The notes: generated from the letters alone by a model not told the origin. Shown: positions 15,762 to 24,465, numbered from the stretch's first letter. The stretch: 64,000 nucleotides of DNA from Oscillospiraceae bacterium (GCA_902787755.1 CADAHL010000007.1:62001-126000), one strand, 5' to 3'. Numbers and translations are program-made.

Positions 15762-16205
15762 TTACCAGGCTTCTTCGCCGTCGTAGCTGGAGCATCCGCA
15801 GCTGCCGCCGCAGCTGCAGCCGCCCTCTTCCCCGCCGCAGCCGCCGCTGCAGCCTCCGCAGCTGCCGCCGCAGCCGCCGCCGTTGTTGGGGTCGATGGGC
15901 AGCTGACCGGTGGCCAGCAGGTCCGCCGCGGTATCCGCGTCGCCGGAATAGCCCACCACGGGCACGATGCCGTAGCTCAGAAGCAGGGCCTTGCCCTCGC
16001 CGCCCATGTTGCCGGTGATCACCGCCGCCACGTCCAGCTCCCGCATTTTGTCGGCCATGGCCTGATGGCCCTGAAGCCCGGAGGTGTCCACCAGGGTCTT
16101 GGTGCAGTCGGTCACATACTCGCCGTACTCATACACCGCAAACAGGGGGCAGTGGCCAAAGTGGCCGTAGATCTCTCCGTTTTCGTAAGCGACCGCGATC
16201 TTCAT
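15762..16205 (-). CDS. NifX/NifB-like (Nitro_FeMo-Co) protein with Cys/Gly-rich tail
   Basis: A 147-residue protein. Residues 1-105 form the cofactor-binding fold with the intact metal motif GHFGHCPLF (15-22), the ITGNMGGEGKALLLSYGI segment and a C-terminal helix (DADTAADLL). The last 40 residues are a low-complexity tail with eight cysteines in GGC/GSC spacing, ending in SSYDGEEAW; such a tail could hold iron-sulphur or another metal. Its start overlaps the stop of the upstream Mrp-type ATPase by four bases, so the two are translated together. In methanogens and clostridia this pairing is common outside nitrogen fixation, and a role in iron-sulphur or metal-cofactor handling is the usual suggestion, not shown by experiment here. 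Confidence 0.82.
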   Translation of the reverse strand: MKIAVAYENGEIYGHFGHCPLFAVYEYGEYVTDCTKTLVDTSGLQGHQAMADKMRELDVAAVITGNMGGEGKALLLSYGIVPVVGYSGDADTAADLLATGQLPIDPNNGGGCGGSCGGCSGGCGGEEGGCSCGGSCGCSSYDGEEAW

Positions 16206-17035
16206 TCCGCCAGCTCCTTTTCCAGAGCGTCCGCCATGGGGGCAATATGCTCACCGCTGACCTGCTCCACCTGGCCGGCGTCCACCAAGGCGGCCACCGC
16301 GGGATCGATGGGCAGACGCACAAAGTGGGGGATGTTGAAGTCCTTCGCCACCTTCTCCACCTTACTCTCGCCGAAGATCTGATGCTCCTTGCCGCAGTCC
16401 GGGCAGCGGAAATAGGACATATTCTCCACGATGCCCAGCACGGGGACCTTCATCATCTCGGCCATGTGCACGGCCTTGGCCACGATCATGCCCACCAGAT
16501 CCTGGGGGCTGGTGACGATGACGATGCCGTCGATGGGCAGGGACTGGAACACGGTCAGAGGCACGTCGCCGGTGCCGGGAGGCATGTCGACGAACATGTA
16601 GTCCACGTCCTGCCACAGCACGTCCGTCCAGAACTGGGTGACCGCGCCGGCGATGACCGGGCCGCGCCACACCACGGGAGCGGTGTCGTCCTCGAGGATG
16701 AGGTTGATGGACATGACCTGGATGCCGGAAACGGTGGTCACCGGGATCAGGTACTCATCGGTGCCCATGGCCTTCTGGGTGATGCCGAAGGACTTGGGGA
16801 TGGAGGGTCCGGTGATGTCCGCGTCCAGCACGGCGCTGCGATGGCCCCGGCGCTGCATCTCGCTGGCCAGGAGGCTGGTCACCAGGGATTTGCCGACGCC
16901 GCCTTTGCCGGAGACCACGGCGATGACCTTTTTCACGCTGGAATAGGGGTTGAGCTTCTTCAGGAAGCTCTGGGGCTCCTGGCGGGAGGCGCAGGCTTCG
17001 CCGCAGGTGGAGCAATCATGGGTGCATTCGCTCAT
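16202..17035 (-). CDS. mrp: Mrp/NBP35-family iron-sulphur carrier ATPase
   Basis: P-loop ATPase of the MinD/Mrp group, 277 residues, expected to hold an iron-sulphur cluster transiently and pass it to apoproteins. N-terminal cysteines at 4, 8, 11 and 15 (C-x3-C-x2-C-x3-C) recall the NBP35 ferredoxin-like extension. The deviant Walker A GKGGVGKS (43-50) is complete, followed by LDADITGPS, the Mrp signature MSINLILEDD with VVWRGP, VDMPPGTGD as Walker B, and the C-terminal CPDC pair that bridges a cluster between subunits. It leads a two-gene unit with the NifX-like protein, behind a consensus promoter. Confidence 0.93.
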   Translation of the reverse strand: MSECTHDCSTCGEACASRQEPQSFLKKLNPYSSVKKVIAVVSGKGGVGKSLVTSLLASEMQRRGHRSAVLDADITGPSIPKSFGITQKAMGTDEYLIPVTTVSGIQVMSINLILEDDTAPVVWRGPVIAGAVTQFWTDVLWQDVDYMFVDMPPGTGDVPLTVFQSLPIDGIVIVTSPQDLVGMIVAKAVHMAEMMKVPVLGIVENMSYFRCPDCGKEHQIFGESKVEKVAKDFNIPHFVRLPIDPAVAALVDAGQVEQVSGEHIAPMADALEKELAE

Positions 17036-17089
17036 ATTTATGATATCCTTTCGGTTTTTATGATCTCAATTTGCACAGAAACCGACTCC

Positions 17090-17117
17090 ATTATACTCAT
17101 AAAACCGTTTCTGTCAA
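17090..17117 (-). promoter_or_regulatory. SigmaA promoter of the mrp-nifX-like operon
   Basis: On the minus strand TTGACA (17117-17112), 16 bp, TATAAT (17095-17090). Both boxes are perfect; it lies 55 bases upstream of the ATPase start. Confidence 0.8.
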
Positions 17118-17146
17118 ACCCTGATCGGGCTTTCCGTTCCCGGAGA

Positions 17147-17175
17147 TTGTAAGGCGGGATCTTTTGTGGTATAAT
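17147..17175 (+). promoter_or_regulatory. SigmaA promoter of the FHA-FtsW operon
   Basis: TTGTAA (17147-17152), 17 bp, TATAAT (17170-17175), with an extended TGTGG before the -10 box. Divergent from the mrp promoter 30 bp away. Confidence 0.7.
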
Positions 17176-17207
17176 AATCAAAATTTTTTTGAGAAGGAGG
17201 TGTTCCC

Positions 17208-18923
17208 GTGGCCAGTTTTTCCGATATGATGAACATCACGTCCAAATTCGGACTGATCGTCCTGTCGCTGCTGATCCTGCTGCGCTGTCTGCGCTCCATG
17301 CTGCGGGAACGCTATGAGCCGGAGATCTGGGCCTATATCCGGGCGGGCAAAGAGCGCCTGCCCGTGAGCCATTGGGAGAACATCCTGGGCCGGGGCCGGG
17401 GCGCCGACGTGCGCGTTCTGGGGCCCCGGGTAGGCCGGGTCCACGCGGTGCTGACCCGGAACGACCACGGTCAGTGGACCATCTATGACGTATTCTCCCG
17501 GGGCGGCGTCTGGGTGGACGACGACCGGGTGCCCCCCTCCGGTCTGCCGGTCTACGACGGCGCCCGGATCATCCTGGGCGAAACTCTGATCCGTTTCCAG
17601 GAGCTGGGGCCGGAGAAGCGGGAGAAGCTGGAGAAAAAGCGCACCTCCGCCGGCCGCCGGGTCTCCCCCGCGCTGACGCTTCTGGATCTGACCGCCTTTC
17701 AGCTCTTTCTGCTGCTGCAGCACGCCTTGTCCGCCGCGCCGGAGCATCTGCCCCGGATCGCCCTGGGCTTTCTCAGCCTGGTGGTGCTGGAATGGACCTG
17801 CTTCAATCTGATGCGGGTCATCGGCCGCAGCGGCTTCGAGGTGGAGACGCTGGCTTTCTATCTCAGCTCTCTCGGCATGTCCGTGGCCGCCTCCTCCACG
17901 CCGGAGGATATGCTCAAGCAGGTGCTGCTGACCGTGGCCGCGGTGCTGCTGTTCCTGCTCACCGGCTGGTGGCTGCGGAGTCTGAAGCGCAGCGCCGGCA
18001 TGCGCATCCCCATCGGCGTGGCCGCCCTGGGCCTGCTGGCGGTGAACGTGGCCTTCTCCGACGCGGTTCTGGGCGCCCGGAACTGGCTGAGCTTCGGCGG
18101 CTACTCCTTCCAGCCCTCGGAGCTGGTAAAGGCCGCCTATGTCTACGTGGGAGCCGCCACCCTGGACCACCTGTACCGGAAGCGGAACCTGTTCGGCTTC
18201 ATCGTCTTTTCCGCCGTGTGTGTCATTGCCCTGGCCCTGATCGGAGACTTCGGCACGGCGCTCATTTTCTTTGTGACCTTCCTGGTCATCTCCTTCCTGC
18301 GCTCCGGCTCCATCGCCACGGTGTTCCTGGCGGTCACCGGGGCGGGTCTGGCCGGCTTTCTGGCCGTCAGCGCCCGGCCCTATATCGCCCAGCGCTTCGC
18401 CACCTGGGGCCACGCCTGGGAGGATATCTATGACGCGGGCTACCAGCAGACCCGGGCCATGTCCGCCGCCGCCGCGGGCGGTCTGGTGGGCAAGGGTGCC
18501 GGCGCGGGCTGGCTCAAGGAGGTCTTCGCCGCCAACACCGACATGGTCTTCGCCATGGTCTGTGAGGAGCAGGGCCTGATCGTGGGACTGTGCATGGTGG
18601 GGGCGCTGCTGGTGCTGGCCTTTTTCGCCGTGCGCAGCGCCAGGAACAGCCGCTCGGCCTTCCACGCCATCGCCGCCTGCGCCACCATGAGCATGCTGCT
18701 GACCCAGCTGGCCCTGAACGTGTTCGGGTCTCTGGATCTGCTGCCCTTCACCGGGGTCACCTTCCCCTTCGTCTCCCGGGGCGGCTCGTCCCTGCTGGCC
18801 TGCTGGAGCATGATGGCCTACCTGAAGGGGGCCGACAACCGCCGGGACGCCAGCTTTGCGGTGCAGCCCGGGGAACGGGTGAAGGACGCTCCCGCCCCCG
18901 AACCCGAGGAGGTGGAGGAATGA
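17208..18923 (+). CDS. FHA domain fused to FtsW/RodA/SpoVE-type glycosyltransferase
   Basis: A 571-residue SEDS-family peptidoglycan polymerase with an added signalling domain. GTG 17208 is preceded by GAAGGAGG. After one membrane helix (about 12-28), residues 58-130 form a forkhead-associated domain: LGRGRGAD, then VGRVHAVL and GGVWVDD, although the Ser that normally contacts phosphothreonine is Gly (GRVHA rather than SRxHA). From about 155 to 545 come ten membrane helices with the SEDS landmarks: GARNWLSFGGYSFQPSEL, IGDFGTALIF and the final FPFVSRGGSSLLA. The transpeptidase gene overlaps its stop by four bases. Phosphothreonine input from a PASTA-type kinase is a reasonable inference, weakened by the Gly substitution. 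Confidence 0.92.
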   Translation: MASFSDMMNITSKFGLIVLSLLILLRCLRSMLRERYEPEIWAYIRAGKERLPVSHWENILGRGRGADVRVLGPRVGRVHAVLTRNDHGQWTIYDVFSRGGVWVDDDRVPPSGLPVYDGARIILGETLIRFQELGPEKREKLEKKRTSAGRRVSPALTLLDLTAFQLFLLLQHALSAAPEHLPRIALGFLSLVVLEWTCFNLMRVIGRSGFEVETLAFYLSSLGMSVAASSTPEDMLKQVLLTVAAVLLFLLTGWWLRSLKRSAGMRIPIGVAALGLLAVNVAFSDAVLGARNWLSFGGYSFQPSELVKAAYVYVGAATLDHLYRKRNLFGFIVFSAVCVIALALIGDFGTALIFFVTFLVISFLRSGSIATVFLAVTGAGLAGFLAVSARPYIAQRFATWGHAWEDIYDAGYQQTRAMSAAAAGGLVGKGAGAGWLKEVFAANTDMVFAMVCEEQGLIVGLCMVGALLVLAFFAVRSARNSRSAFHAIAACATMSMLLTQLALNVFGSLDLLPFTGVTFPFVSRGGSSLLACWSMMAYLKGADNRRDASFAVQPGERVKDAPAPEPEEVEE

Positions 18924-20215
18924 AAAAGATCAACCGCCGGGCCTTCTCGGTGCTGCTGCTGGCGCTGCTGGTCATCGCGGGCATGGTGCTTTACGTCATG
19001 CGCTATGTGGATCACGGCAAGGACTGGGCTCTGGCCTTCTCCCGGGCCAACTCCGGCTCCACCGGAGAGCTGCTGGACCGCAACGGCGTGGTTCTGGCCT
19101 CCTTCTCCGCCACCCGCAACGACTACAACCCGGATCCGGAGATCCGGATCGCCAACTACCACGTCACCGGAGACTACTGGGGCCGCACCGGCACCGGGAT
19201 CCTCTCGACCTACTGGAACGATCTGCAGGGCTTCTCCCTGCTGACCGGCACCACCGAGGCCGTGGACAAATCCTTCTCCCTGAACGTGGACGCGGAGCTG
19301 GATCGGGCGGCCTATCGGGCTCTGGCCGGGCGCAAGGGCGCCGTTCTGATCTGCGACTACACCAACGGCGAGCTGCTGTGCATGGTCTCCACCCCCGCCA
19401 TCGACCCGGCGGACCCGGAGGCCGTGCCCGAGGACGGAGCCTACATCAACCGCTGTCTGTCGGCGGCCTTCGTACCCGGCTCGGTCTTCAAGCTCATCAC
19501 CACCGCCGCCGCCATCGAGACCATCCCCGGCATCGAGAACCGGCAGTTCTACTGCGAGGGCGTCACCGAGATCGCCGGCGTGGAGATCAAGTGCACCGGC
19601 GACCACTACAGCCAGACCTTCGAGCAGGCCCTGGCCAATTCCTGCAACGTGGCCTTCGCCAAGATCAGCACTCTGGTGGGCCAGGACGCCATGATCCGCT
19701 ACACCCGGGACTACGGCTTTCTGGACGGCCACAGTCTGGACGGGATCCCCACCGCCGCGGGCAGCTTCCCCCTGGAGTTTGTGGGGGATCCGGAGCTGGG
19801 CTGGGCCGGCATCGGCCAATCCACCGACTTGGTCTGCCCCTATTCCCTGCTGCGCTACGTCTCCGCCATCGCCAACGACGGCGTTCTGTGCGAACCCAAG
19901 CTGATCCGGGATGGGGAGTTGTCCCTGCGCTACCGGATGATCGAGAAGCGCACGGCCGAGCTGCTGGGCCAGATGATGAGCTACAACGTGGCCTATCACT
20001 ACCGGGATACGGTGGACTTCGGGGGCCTGGATCTCTGCGCCAAGACCGGCACCGCCGAGCTGGGCGACGGCACCAGCCACGCCTGGTTCACCGGCTACCT
20101 TCAGGATGAAGCCCACCCCTACGCCTTCGTGGTCTTCATCGAGCAGGGCGGAGGCGGCCTCTCCGCCGCCGGCGCCGCCGCCAACGAGATCCTGCAGTTC
20201 GCGGTGAACCGGTAA
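18920..20215 (+). CDS. Penicillin-binding protein, class B-like transpeptidase
   Basis: A 431-residue peptidoglycan DD-transpeptidase with one N-terminal membrane helix (about 9-27). All three penicillin-binding motifs are present: SVFK with nucleophile Ser188, SCN at 241-243 and KTG at 375-377. The N-terminal part (STGELLDRNGVVLA) is the short dimerisation module of PbpA/FtsI-like enzymes. It is shorter than FtsI (about 600) and matches the compact PbpA partners of FtsW/RodA proteins. Translation is coupled to the FHA-FtsW gene (ATGA overlap), so the two form a polymerase-transpeptidase pair for elongation, division or sporulation septum; which of these is not readable here. Confidence 0.93.
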   Translation: MKKINRRAFSVLLLALLVIAGMVLYVMRYVDHGKDWALAFSRANSGSTGELLDRNGVVLASFSATRNDYNPDPEIRIANYHVTGDYWGRTGTGILSTYWNDLQGFSLLTGTTEAVDKSFSLNVDAELDRAAYRALAGRKGAVLICDYTNGELLCMVSTPAIDPADPEAVPEDGAYINRCLSAAFVPGSVFKLITTAAAIETIPGIENRQFYCEGVTEIAGVEIKCTGDHYSQTFEQALANSCNVAFAKISTLVGQDAMIRYTRDYGFLDGHSLDGIPTAAGSFPLEFVGDPELGWAGIGQSTDLVCPYSLLRYVSAIANDGVLCEPKLIRDGELSLRYRMIEKRTAELLGQMMSYNVAYHYRDTVDFGGLDLCAKTGTAELGDGTSHAWFTGYLQDEAHPYAFVVFIEQGGGGLSAAGAAANEILQFAVNR

Positions 20216-20269
20216 GGGGGAGCCGCGCCCAGCTTTCGCGCCAATCCGCATAACTTACGAGGAACCGAC

Positions 20270-22135
20270 ATGATCGACATTTCCGTAAACGAGCTCGTGA
20301 AAGCCTTCGAGCTCGGAAAAAACATATTGGACGGCCTGAGCTTCTCTGTGAACGATGGGGAGCGGGTGGGGATCCTGGGCCATAACGGCTGCGGAAAAAC
20401 CACGCTGTTTCGCATCCTGGTGGGGGAGATTGGCTATGACGAGGGCCAGGTGGCCATTGCCGGTGGCAAGCGGATCGGGCTCATCTCCCAGATCCCGGTC
20501 TTCCCCGAGGACTGGACCGCCGAGGACGTGCTCAAAAGCGCCCAGCAGCGCCTGGAGGACATGGCCCGGCGCATGGACGAGCTGACCCTTCAGATGGAGA
20601 GCGACGCCTCCCCCGCTCTGCTGCGGGAGTATGACCGGCTCTCCGAGGACTTCCGGCGCCTGGGCGGCTACAGCATGGAGTTGGACCGAAACCGGGTGGC
20701 CAACGGCCTGCAGATCCCGGCGGCCCAGCGGCAGCAGCTCTTTTCCAGCCTGTCCGGCGGGGAGAAGACCCGGGTGAACCTGGCCCGGCTCATTCTGGAG
20801 GACACAGACATCCTGCTGCTGGACGAGCCCACCAACCACCTGGACCTGCGGGCCACCGAGTGGCTGGAGGACTATTTGCTCCACTTCAAGGGCACGGTGC
20901 TGGCCATCAGCCACGACCGCTACTTCCTGGATCGGGTGGTCCAGCGCTGCATTGAGATCAGCGACGGCAAAGCCGAATTCTACAGCGGCGCCTACAGCTT
21001 CTACGTGCAGGAGCGGCAGCGGCGCTTTGAGGAGAAGCTGAAGAAATACGAGAAGGACCAGGCCAAGATCGAGCAGCTGACCCGGGCCGCGGAGCAGATG
21101 CACCTCTGGGCCTTCATGGGCAACGACAAGCTGCACAAGCGGGCCTTCTCCATGGAAAAGCGCATTGAAAAGCTCCAGCGCACCGAAAAGCCCACGGAGC
21201 GGAAGAAGCTCTCGGTCAAGTTCAAGGAGCGGGAATTCTCCGGGGACGAGGTGCTGGTGGCCGAGGGGCTGTCCAAGTCCTTCGGAGAAAAGCAGCTGTT
21301 TCACGATCTGGACTTGCTGGTCACCGGCGGCGAGCGCATCGCCCTGATCGGCGACAACGGCACCGGAAAATCCACCCTGGTCAAGCTCATCATGGGTCAG
21401 GAGACCCCGGACACGGGTTATACCTATCGGGGCCCGGCGGTGAGAACGGCCTATCTGCCCCAGATCATCCAGTTCACGGTGGAGTCCCGCTCCGCCCTGG
21501 ACACCATGCTCTATGACTGCCGCTGCACGCCTCAGGAGGCGAGGGACCGGCTGGCTGCCTTCGGCTTCCGGGGCGAGGACGTGTTCACCCCGGTGGGCGC
21601 TCTGTCCGGCGGCGAGAAGAGTCGGCTGCGGCTGTGCATGCTCATGGGCGGGGACCTGAACTTCCTGATCCTGGACGAGCCCACCAACCACCTGGACATC
21701 GCCAGCCGGGAGTGGATGGAGGACGCGCTGTCCGATTACGGCGAGACCCTGCTGTTCGTATCCCACGACCGCTACTTCATTGAGAAATTCGCCACCCGGA
21801 TCTGGGCCCTGGACAACGGAGAGCTCACCGACTTCCGGGGCGGATACAAGGAATACTGCGCCTGGAAGCAGCGGCAGGCCGTCTTCGCCCAGGCGGAGAA
21901 GACCGCCCGCCCGAAAGAAGAGAAAAAAAAGCCCCGCGTCCCCAATGCCGAAAAGCTCATCGGCAAAACGGAGCGGGAGATCGAGAAGCTGGAGGCCAGG
22001 ATGGCCGATCTGGACCGCGAGGCCCAGGGCTTTGCCTCGGACTATCAGAAGCTGATGGAGCTCGAGGAGCAGAAGGCCGGACTGGAGGAACAGCTGATGG
22101 TTCTGTACGAGCGTTTGGAGGAACTCAATGGATAA
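20270..22135 (+). CDS. ABC-F family ATPase (ribosome-associated)
   Basis: Soluble protein of 621 residues with two complete ATP-binding cassettes and no membrane segment, as in ABC-F factors that act in the ribosomal E site. Cassette 1: Walker A GHNGCGKTTL, signature LSGGEKTRVNLARL, Walker B LLLDEPTNHLDL. Cassette 2: GDNGTGKSTL, LSGGEKSRLRL, LILDEPTNHLDI. Between them lies a charged linker (about 245-320; RRFEEKLKKYEKDQAKIEQL) and at the C-terminus a coiled coil (about 560-621). The linker suits the YkpA/Uup/EttA housekeeping classes as well as antibiotic-resistance ABC-Fs. Ribosome site ACGAGGAA precedes the ATG, and the next gene overlaps its stop by eight bases. Confidence 0.92.
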   Translation: MIDISVNELVKAFELGKNILDGLSFSVNDGERVGILGHNGCGKTTLFRILVGEIGYDEGQVAIAGGKRIGLISQIPVFPEDWTAEDVLKSAQQRLEDMARRMDELTLQMESDASPALLREYDRLSEDFRRLGGYSMELDRNRVANGLQIPAAQRQQLFSSLSGGEKTRVNLARLILEDTDILLLDEPTNHLDLRATEWLEDYLLHFKGTVLAISHDRYFLDRVVQRCIEISDGKAEFYSGAYSFYVQERQRRFEEKLKKYEKDQAKIEQLTRAAEQMHLWAFMGNDKLHKRAFSMEKRIEKLQRTEKPTERKKLSVKFKEREFSGDEVLVAEGLSKSFGEKQLFHDLDLLVTGGERIALIGDNGTGKSTLVKLIMGQETPDTGYTYRGPAVRTAYLPQIIQFTVESRSALDTMLYDCRCTPQEARDRLAAFGFRGEDVFTPVGALSGGEKSRLRLCMLMGGDLNFLILDEPTNHLDIASREWMEDALSDYGETLLFVSHDRYFIEKFATRIWALDNGELTDFRGGYKEYCAWKQRQAVFAQAEKTARPKEEKKKPRVPNAEKLIGKTEREIEKLEARMADLDREAQGFASDYQKLMELEEQKAGLEEQLMVLYERLEELNG

Positions 22136-22997
22136 AAAGATCATTTTCCGCTGGCTGGCGCCGGGTCTCGGCCTCTTTGCGGCGGCCATCGTGCTGTTCC
22201 GCTTCGCGGTGCCGATCCTGCCCTATGTGCTGGCCGCGGCCTCGGCGGTGCTGCTGATCATCGGTTTTGTGAAGCTCAAGCCCAACTGGGCCGTCTGGGC
22301 CGGGACCCTTTCGGCCATGGCCCTGGTGCTGCGCTTTGCCGCCCGGGGTTACGCCTGGTGGGCCTACAGCCTGCTGTTCGTGGCGGCGCTGATCGTCGCC
22401 CACCGCTTCCTGCCGGGAAAGCTCTGGCGGGTGCTGCTGGTGCTGGTGTGCATCGGACTTGCCTATTTCTGCTTCGTGGAGAGCTTTGTGATCCGGAATG
22501 CCAAAACCGATAAAGACCCCGAGCGGGATTACCTGATCGTGCTGGGCGCGGCGGTCTATGGCGACCAGCCCTCCCTGACCCTGGTGCGCCGTCTGGAGGG
22601 CGCGCTGGACTACCTGAACCGATACCCGGACAGCGTGGCCATCGTCTCCGGCGGCATGGGCCCGGGCGAGACCGTCACCGAGGGCCAGGCCATGCACGAC
22701 TGGCTGATCGCCCAGGGGATCCCCGAGGAGCGGGTCCTGATTGAGGACAAGGCCACCTCCACCATGGAGAACCTGAAGTTCTCCTTCCAGATTATCCGGG
22801 ATCGGGGGGATGAGCCCGACGGCAACATCGCCATTGTCTCCTCCGCCTATCACCTGTACCGGGCCAAGTGCATGGCCCGGAATCTGGGCGCGGAGGCGGC
22901 GGGAGTATCCGCCCCCTGGGGCTATGTGTCCGTGATGCTCAACTACTTCATCCGGGAGGCCTTCGGCGTGACCCACCTGTGGGTCTTCGGCTGGTGA
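22128..22997 (+). CDS. YdcF-family (DUF218) membrane protein
   Basis: A 289-residue protein with four N-terminal membrane helices (to about residue 120) and a DUF218 domain (about 130-275). The domain shows its usual pattern: DYLIVLGAAVYGDQPS, then VAIVSGGMGPGETVTEGQAM, EDKATSTMENLKFS and IVSSAYHLYRA. Relatives such as SanA and ElyC have been linked to envelope and lipid-carrier functions; the biochemical role is unsettled. The start overlaps the ABC-F stop, so they are coupled, and a strong terminator follows. Confidence 0.85.
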   Translation: MDKKIIFRWLAPGLGLFAAAIVLFRFAVPILPYVLAAASAVLLIIGFVKLKPNWAVWAGTLSAMALVLRFAARGYAWWAYSLLFVAALIVAHRFLPGKLWRVLLVLVCIGLAYFCFVESFVIRNAKTDKDPERDYLIVLGAAVYGDQPSLTLVRRLEGALDYLNRYPDSVAIVSGGMGPGETVTEGQAMHDWLIAQGIPEERVLIEDKATSTMENLKFSFQIIRDRGDEPDGNIAIVSSAYHLYRAKCMARNLGAEAAGVSAPWGYVSVMLNYFIREAFGVTHLWVFGW

Positions 22998-23036
22998 GGG
23001 GCCAGAGCTGGGCTTGCCGCCGCTTGCATAATAGCT

Positions 23037-23076
23037 GGGACTGCGAAGTTTTTCTCCTTCGCAGTCCCGTTTTTTA
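23037..23076 (+). terminator. Terminator of the ydcF-like transcription unit
   Basis: Twelve-base perfect stem GGGACTGCGAAG (23037-23048) / CTTCGCAGTCCC (23057-23068) followed by GTTTTTT. The T-run touches the stop codon of the convergent gene. Confidence 0.9.
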
Positions 23077-23871
23077 CCCCCTGCCGATATTCAAGATCCC
23101 CACATTTTCATCCGGACTTGTTTCCACCGGTCGATTGGTCTCCATGATCTCCAGGGATTTTGCCACCCGTTCCAGGGTCTCGTAATCCTCTGTTCCGGCA
23201 ACAGAGATCATGTATCCCCCCTCGTCGTCGAACAGGAGGACATAATGCTGTTCCGAAAGTGTATCTGGCGTCCAGTTGACGCTGATCTCCCAGACCCGGT
23301 ACTTCTCCCAAGTCTCCTCCTTCACCAGCTCACAAGGCCCGTCCAGCACCCAGGTAAAGCCCGGGATATAGTAGTGGATGTTGATGATCAGAGGGATTTT
23401 GTCCGGGTTCCGTTCCTCGTCCCATTCCCGGTTGAAGGTGTTGGTAAAGACCTCCCGGCCCTCCGGATCCCAGGGCGTCCAGCCCACCCGGAATAAGACT
23501 CTCACGGTATCTGCCGCCTCCCCCTCATACCGGAAGACATATCCGGCGTCCGGATATGACATCGTCTGCTCCAATTCTGTCCCATCCGGGCAATGTACGG
23601 TCCAACTCCCGGTGATCTGTTCCCCGGGATCTACCTTGCGCATCCCGGGTGGCAGCAAGCCCGTGGCAAAAGCGGTAACGGTGAATGCCAATACCAGCGC
23701 CGCGGCCAAGATCGTCACGCCAAAGCGCCGCCGCCAGTCAGCCGAATTTCTCGGAGCCACCCCCGATTTCTCCATTACCCGGCTGCGGATCCGCTCGGCC
23801 GTCTCTCGATCCAAAGCTTTCTCGTCCAATCCCTCAGGGCAGCATTCCGCCGCCAGATCAGTCCAATTCAT
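23074..23871 (-). CDS. Single-pass membrane protein, putative anti-sigma factor
   Basis: A 265-residue protein directly behind an ECF sigma-factor gene and overlapping it by 14 bases if ATG 23871 is used; AGGGGAA lies 12 bases upstream. Residues 1-45 are cytoplasmic and acidic/basic (LDRETAERIRSRVMEK), about 50-70 form one membrane helix, and 75-265 are extracellular, rich in Trp, Tyr and acidic residues, resembling the DUF4367-type output of clostridial anti-sigma proteins. The zinc motif HxxxCxxC of the ZAS family is absent; AAECCPEG has adjacent cysteines only. Function as the sigma regulator is inferred from position and topology. Confidence 0.6.
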   Translation of the reverse strand: MNWTDLAAECCPEGLDEKALDRETAERIRSRVMEKSGVAPRNSADWRRRFGVTILAAALVLAFTVTAFATGLLPPGMRKVDPGEQITGSWTVHCPDGTELEQTMSYPDAGYVFRYEGEAADTVRVLFRVGWTPWDPEGREVFTNTFNREWDEERNPDKIPLIINIHYYIPGFTWVLDGPCELVKEETWEKYRVWEISVNWTPDTLSEQHYVLLFDDEGGYMISVAGTEDYETLERVAKSLEIMETNRPVETSPDENVGILNIGRG

Positions 23872-24412
23872 CTTCAATGCCAATTCCCCTTTCTTCCAGA
23901 CGCTTGCGCAGCTTCGCCCTTCCACGGGCCAATCTGGTACGCACTGTGGCCGGATTCATCCCCAATTCCGCCCCGATCTGCTCTGCATTCTGGAGAAGAA
24001 AATAACGGCGCTGGAATATGCTTTTCTCCGGTTCCGGAAGTGCCTCCACCTCTTCCCGACAGATCCGTCTGAGTTCTCTTTTTAAAAGCTCTGACTCCGG
24101 CCCATCTGCACGAATCTCAAGGCTTTCCTCCAGGGCTTCCGTCTGACGCAAGCTGCGCAACCGGTCCCGGGCCCGATTTCTGGTTACCGTCCCCAGCCAG
24201 GGCCGTAGTTTTCCCGGCTCCACCTGATAAGCGTTCTCCCATAGCTTCAGGAAGGCGTCGGCGGCAGTCTCCTCTACATCCTCCGATCCAAGACTCGGTA
24301 ACAAAATCGCCTGCGCGATGGCATAGACATAGCCCCCATAATGCTCCATCGCCTGCTCCAGCGCACGGCTGTCACCTCTGACGATCCGCCGAAGCAGCTT
24401 TTTCTCATCCAA
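23858..24412 (-). CDS. ECF-type RNA polymerase sigma factor
   Basis: A 184-residue sigma-70 factor with only regions 2 and 4. Region 2: VYAIAQAILLP...DVEETAADAFLKLWENA, with the promoter-melting helix LRPWLGTVTRNRARDRLR. Region 4: EALPEPEKSIFQRRYFLLQNAEQIGAELG then TVRTRLARGRAKLRKRLEE, the helix-turn-helix for -35 recognition. The start is TTG 24412 behind GGAGGGAGACCG. Coupled to the downstream membrane protein that probably holds it inactive until an extracellular signal arrives. A possible autoregulated promoter stands at 24437-24465. Confidence 0.92.
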   Translation of the reverse strand: MDEKKLLRRIVRGDSRALEQAMEHYGGYVYAIAQAILLPSLGSEDVEETAADAFLKLWENAYQVEPGKLRPWLGTVTRNRARDRLRSLRQTEALEESLEIRADGPESELLKRELRRICREEVEALPEPEKSIFQRRYFLLQNAEQIGAELGMNPATVRTRLARGRAKLRKRLEERGIGIEDELD

Positions 24413-24436
24413 CGGTCTCCCTCCTCTCTGCTTATC

Positions 24437-24465
24437 AAAACGAAACGGCCTGTCCTTCTGTTTCA
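24437..24465 (-). promoter_or_regulatory. Possible ECF-sigma autoregulatory promoter
   Basis: Minus-strand TGAAAC (24465-24460), 17 bp, CGTTTT (24442-24437), like the TGAAAC-N16/17-CGT pattern of SigW-type factors, 25 bases before the sigma start codon. A single match, so tentative. Confidence 0.35.

Noticed and set aside
15762..17035. Part of a nitrogen-fixation cluster
   Set aside because: Neither nitrogenase structural genes nor nifB/nifE/nifN are present; the fold family is common outside nitrogen fixation.
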